Assembly (NCBI GenBank): GCA_016713905.1
Contig: JADJOE010000001.1
Coordinates: 1,241,001-1,305,000 of the forward strand
Direction: 5' to 3'
Source of the DNA: Candidatus Vicinibacter proximus
GTDB taxonomy: Bacteria; Bacteroidota; Bacteroidia; Chitinophagales; Saprospiraceae
Length of the DNA stretch: 64,000 nt
A model generated the notes under the pieces. The model saw only the letters and a list, made by a program, of their open reading frames with translations. It was not told the origin of the DNA and did not search any database. The stretch's first letter is position 1, and each line of letters begins with the position of its first letter. Positions 63,101 to 64,000 of this stretch are shown piece by piece. The position numbers and the translations under genes are program-made.

Positions 63101-64000
63101 ACAGTAAATTATACTGGGGGCTGCAATCCTGTTCTTACCAATAATAATACAGGAGCTCCTTTAGCTTGTGGAGGTACCACTACAGTCACTTTTACGGTCA
63201 CCAGTGATTGCGAGCCACCGGTCTCTTGTATGGCCACCTTCACTGTAACCAATGCGCCGGCAGTAGTTTTAACCTGTCCTACTAATAAAACAGAACCTAT
63301 TTGCTTAACGCAAGACACTGTAAACGCTAGATTTAATGCGTGGCTAAATACTGCCTCACGAACTGGCGGATGCAGTCCAGTTTTAAGCAATAATAATACG
63401 GGAGCGCCAGATAAATGTGGGGGTACCAGAAGTGTAACTTTTACAGTCACCAGCTCATGTGAGGTGAACAGAACCTGTACGGCCACCTACACTGTTAGTA
63501 CACCAGCAACTGTGGCGATTACATGTCCTACTTCCAAGGTGGAACCTGCTTGTTTAACACAAGACACTGTAAACGCTAGATTTAATGCATGGCTGGCTTC
63601 AGTCTCCAGAACAGGTGGCTGCAATGTTGTAATAACCAATAATAATATTGGAGCTCCCTCGAAATGCGGTGGATTAAGGTCTGTGACTTTTACTGCTACC
63701 AGCACTTGTGATGTAAATAAAACGTGTACCGCTACCTATCGTGTTACCACGGATACAACGCCTGTAGTTACAGGAACTCTTGATACTTTAGTTGTTCAGG
63801 GTTGTACAGCCTCCAATGCACCGGTTGCAAAAACTACAGTTGCAGGAATTGAATCTCTTCCTGGAAACGTTTTAATAACGGATGCGTGTACACCGGATTC
63901 TTTGCTTACCGTCATGAGTACTGACAGTAGTTATAATACCTGTCCGGTTTATGTAAAAAGAACTTATAAAGTGACAGATGTATGCAGCAACACCACCTCA
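60113..64000 (+). CDS. Giant exported SBBP/GEVEDY/Cys-rich repeat surface protein (3' end beyond window)
   Basis: The frame is open from ATG 60113 to the window end, 1296 codons without a stop. An N-terminal signal peptide (ending SFAQAQ) is followed by the conserved opening domain of SBBP proteins (about 60-300: RFVENKGQY, DIYPGIDLRLYS, YPLIIDPIL). SBBP-like propeller repeats come next (about 300-790: FVGGFTN, VAFAGWGNSTL, LWVLGSS). A GEVEDYFLD domain lies near 955, then 83-residue repeats with six cysteines each, starting with LNCP, LTCP and ITCP. Such proteins in Bacteroidota are normally exported by type IX secretion and serve adhesion or gliding. A C-terminal sorting domain would be expected outside the window. 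Confidence 0.85.
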   Translation, partial: MKLFNSLSQKLMLTLSSKSILSRFAFCIALVLLTSFAQAQEAIKVAPELEGQVRNSLKENAQTIRFVENKGQYEDSSVLFYYQGKEGDVLIEKNRIRFVVHELLKMKVGYPLGTEGPDALEEEQVSTIGEHVFFLNFSGASDQVKINLGESFETKYNFFTNLDPNKWVSGVKASKELTLTDIYPGIDLRLYSAPGGALEFDWIVDAGADFSQIKMNFLGQDQLKIEKDGQLKVKLRFTDLFFHIPESYQLTEKGKVPVTLTFDLKGKNDVGFKSKDKIDRNYPLIIDPILTWGTFFDFNNANFDQYLYAIQVDTADQLTYCAGATNRSVPGIFPYDSTGGYKSTIGGLTANPNLDPFAAIVYRLNNTGSAIVDVTLYGPNTMVSPNRVRIQALSLSNDRVFVGGFTNVDIPMTGSPFDGTRNNNDGFVAVFSKDLGTLHYSTYLGSAASEGDWGVSSIRAISNTSYVVGLTTAGQLPSSYVPAAANDTTYNGSQDIWIGKFNTINGLSWGTYVGGAQADTLNDIEVFSDGRVAFAGWGNSTLSGIETRGAAASSAVTTNPDGYIGVLTSNGQTFNYFDEIGGANWDRLMDVEIVGTKLYWTGSVGDGFPVSTSGVYDNTFNGRIDAVVGVVSDTGGVATYKATFYGSSGQDLGNGIKLVSETACGSGGNSFILIWGTTGGNNLPTRNIGSDPFFDASANGGTDMFFSGFRSALDTLIYGTYVGGNQNDYLGNIGNPIGSNHLWVLGSSIYVGTTTHSSTLTPTVILGGFDQNKNNGGNDAHVIFKIAVTSIVTVDYGDAPTSFGSPFHNINCGTIGIKRIDSESGPQPTNKARGDDLAGFDDEDGVASLPIVNTGGPQTVTITIDSIYNQTGREATIYAWINVSGDGRFQADEFQTTKVANGFVGSKTLTWANVTMSAPDSNRFLRIRITTDSLIDNLLNDNVDERSLISARDGEVEDYFLDTVYTQVVLNCPLNRVEAACQTQAQINTKFAAWLATVNYTGGCNPVLTNNNTGAPLACGGTTTVTFTVTSDCEPPVSCMATFTVTNAPAVVLTCPTNKTEPICLTQDTVNARFNAWLNTASRTGGCSPVLSNNNTGAPDKCGGTRSVTFTVTSSCEVNRTCTATYTVSTPATVAITCPTSKVEPACLTQDTVNARFNAWLASVSRTGGCNVVITNNNIGAPSKCGGLRSVTFTATSTCDVNKTCTATYRVTTDTTPVVTGTLDTLVVQGCTASNAPVAKTTVAGIESLPGNVLITDACTPDSLLTVMSTDSSYNTCPVYVKRTYKVTDVCSNTTS
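63020..63766 (+). repeat. Three 249-bp repeats in the surface protein gene
   Basis: In-frame units start at 63020, 63269 and 63518. Units 2 and 3 share stretches of near-identical DNA (for example GACACTGTAAACGCTAGAT), while unit 1 has diverged. Each unit has six conserved Cys and the motif GGC-x-NNN-GAP. A degenerate further unit may follow. Confidence 0.85.

Overview
The window looks like a low-GC member of the Bacteroidota, probably a Saprospiria-like environmental bacterium. This is inferred from several things seen in the sequence. There are C-terminal domains of the Por/type IX secretion sorting type, a FISUMP-domain lipoprotein, a large SBBP/GEVEDY/Cys-rich repeat adhesin-like protein, and an acidic stretch just after a lipobox cysteine. 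Promoters are of the TAnnTTTG type, and starts are A-rich without clear Shine-Dalgarno sites. No phage, CRISPR array or complete insertion sequence was seen.

Layout. 1-349: end of an M28 peptidase with a PDZ domain. 517-2628: surface lipoprotein with a papain-like cysteine peptidase core. 3123-4463 (-): secreted phospholipase D family protein. 4747-9775: tightly packed operon of a LolA-like periplasmic protein, two FtsX/MacB-type permeases, an ABC ATPase and an exported, probably outer-membrane protein. 10193-51436: the dominant feature, a same-strand array of 13 loci for exported TPR-CHAT proteins (caspase-like His/Cys peptidase fused to 42-residue tetratricopeptide repeats). Eight are intact, three are frameshifted, one is a 3' remnant, and one is split, with its ends now flanking two minus-strand genes for T9SS-type secreted proteins. 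A FISUMP lipoprotein gene also sits inside the array on the minus strand.

51800-60112 returns to ordinary genes: a glutathione peroxidase, a gene remnant, tRNA-Cys, galactokinase, an S37-family peptidase with lysA, a hairpin-repeat cluster, and a MauG-type cytochrome c peroxidase overlapping a small cytochrome c. From 60113 to the window end runs the 5' part of a giant exported repeat protein.

The CHAT array is the best candidate for an undescribed system. The copies share a signal peptide, an N-terminal motif (VDSL) and a near-identical catalytic end, but they carry from 1 to 10 TPRs and several alternative loops between the catalytic His and Cys. In four copies that loop is a roughly 89-bp in-frame module made of three successive palindromes. 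One copy has paired base changes that keep one stem intact. Blocks of near-identity between copies, homogenised 126-bp TPR units in one gene, and several broken copies suggest a family that is still being reshuffled by recombination. Its function cannot be read from the sequence. Because all copies carry signal peptides, it would act outside the cytoplasm, unlike the known intracellular CHAT proteases.
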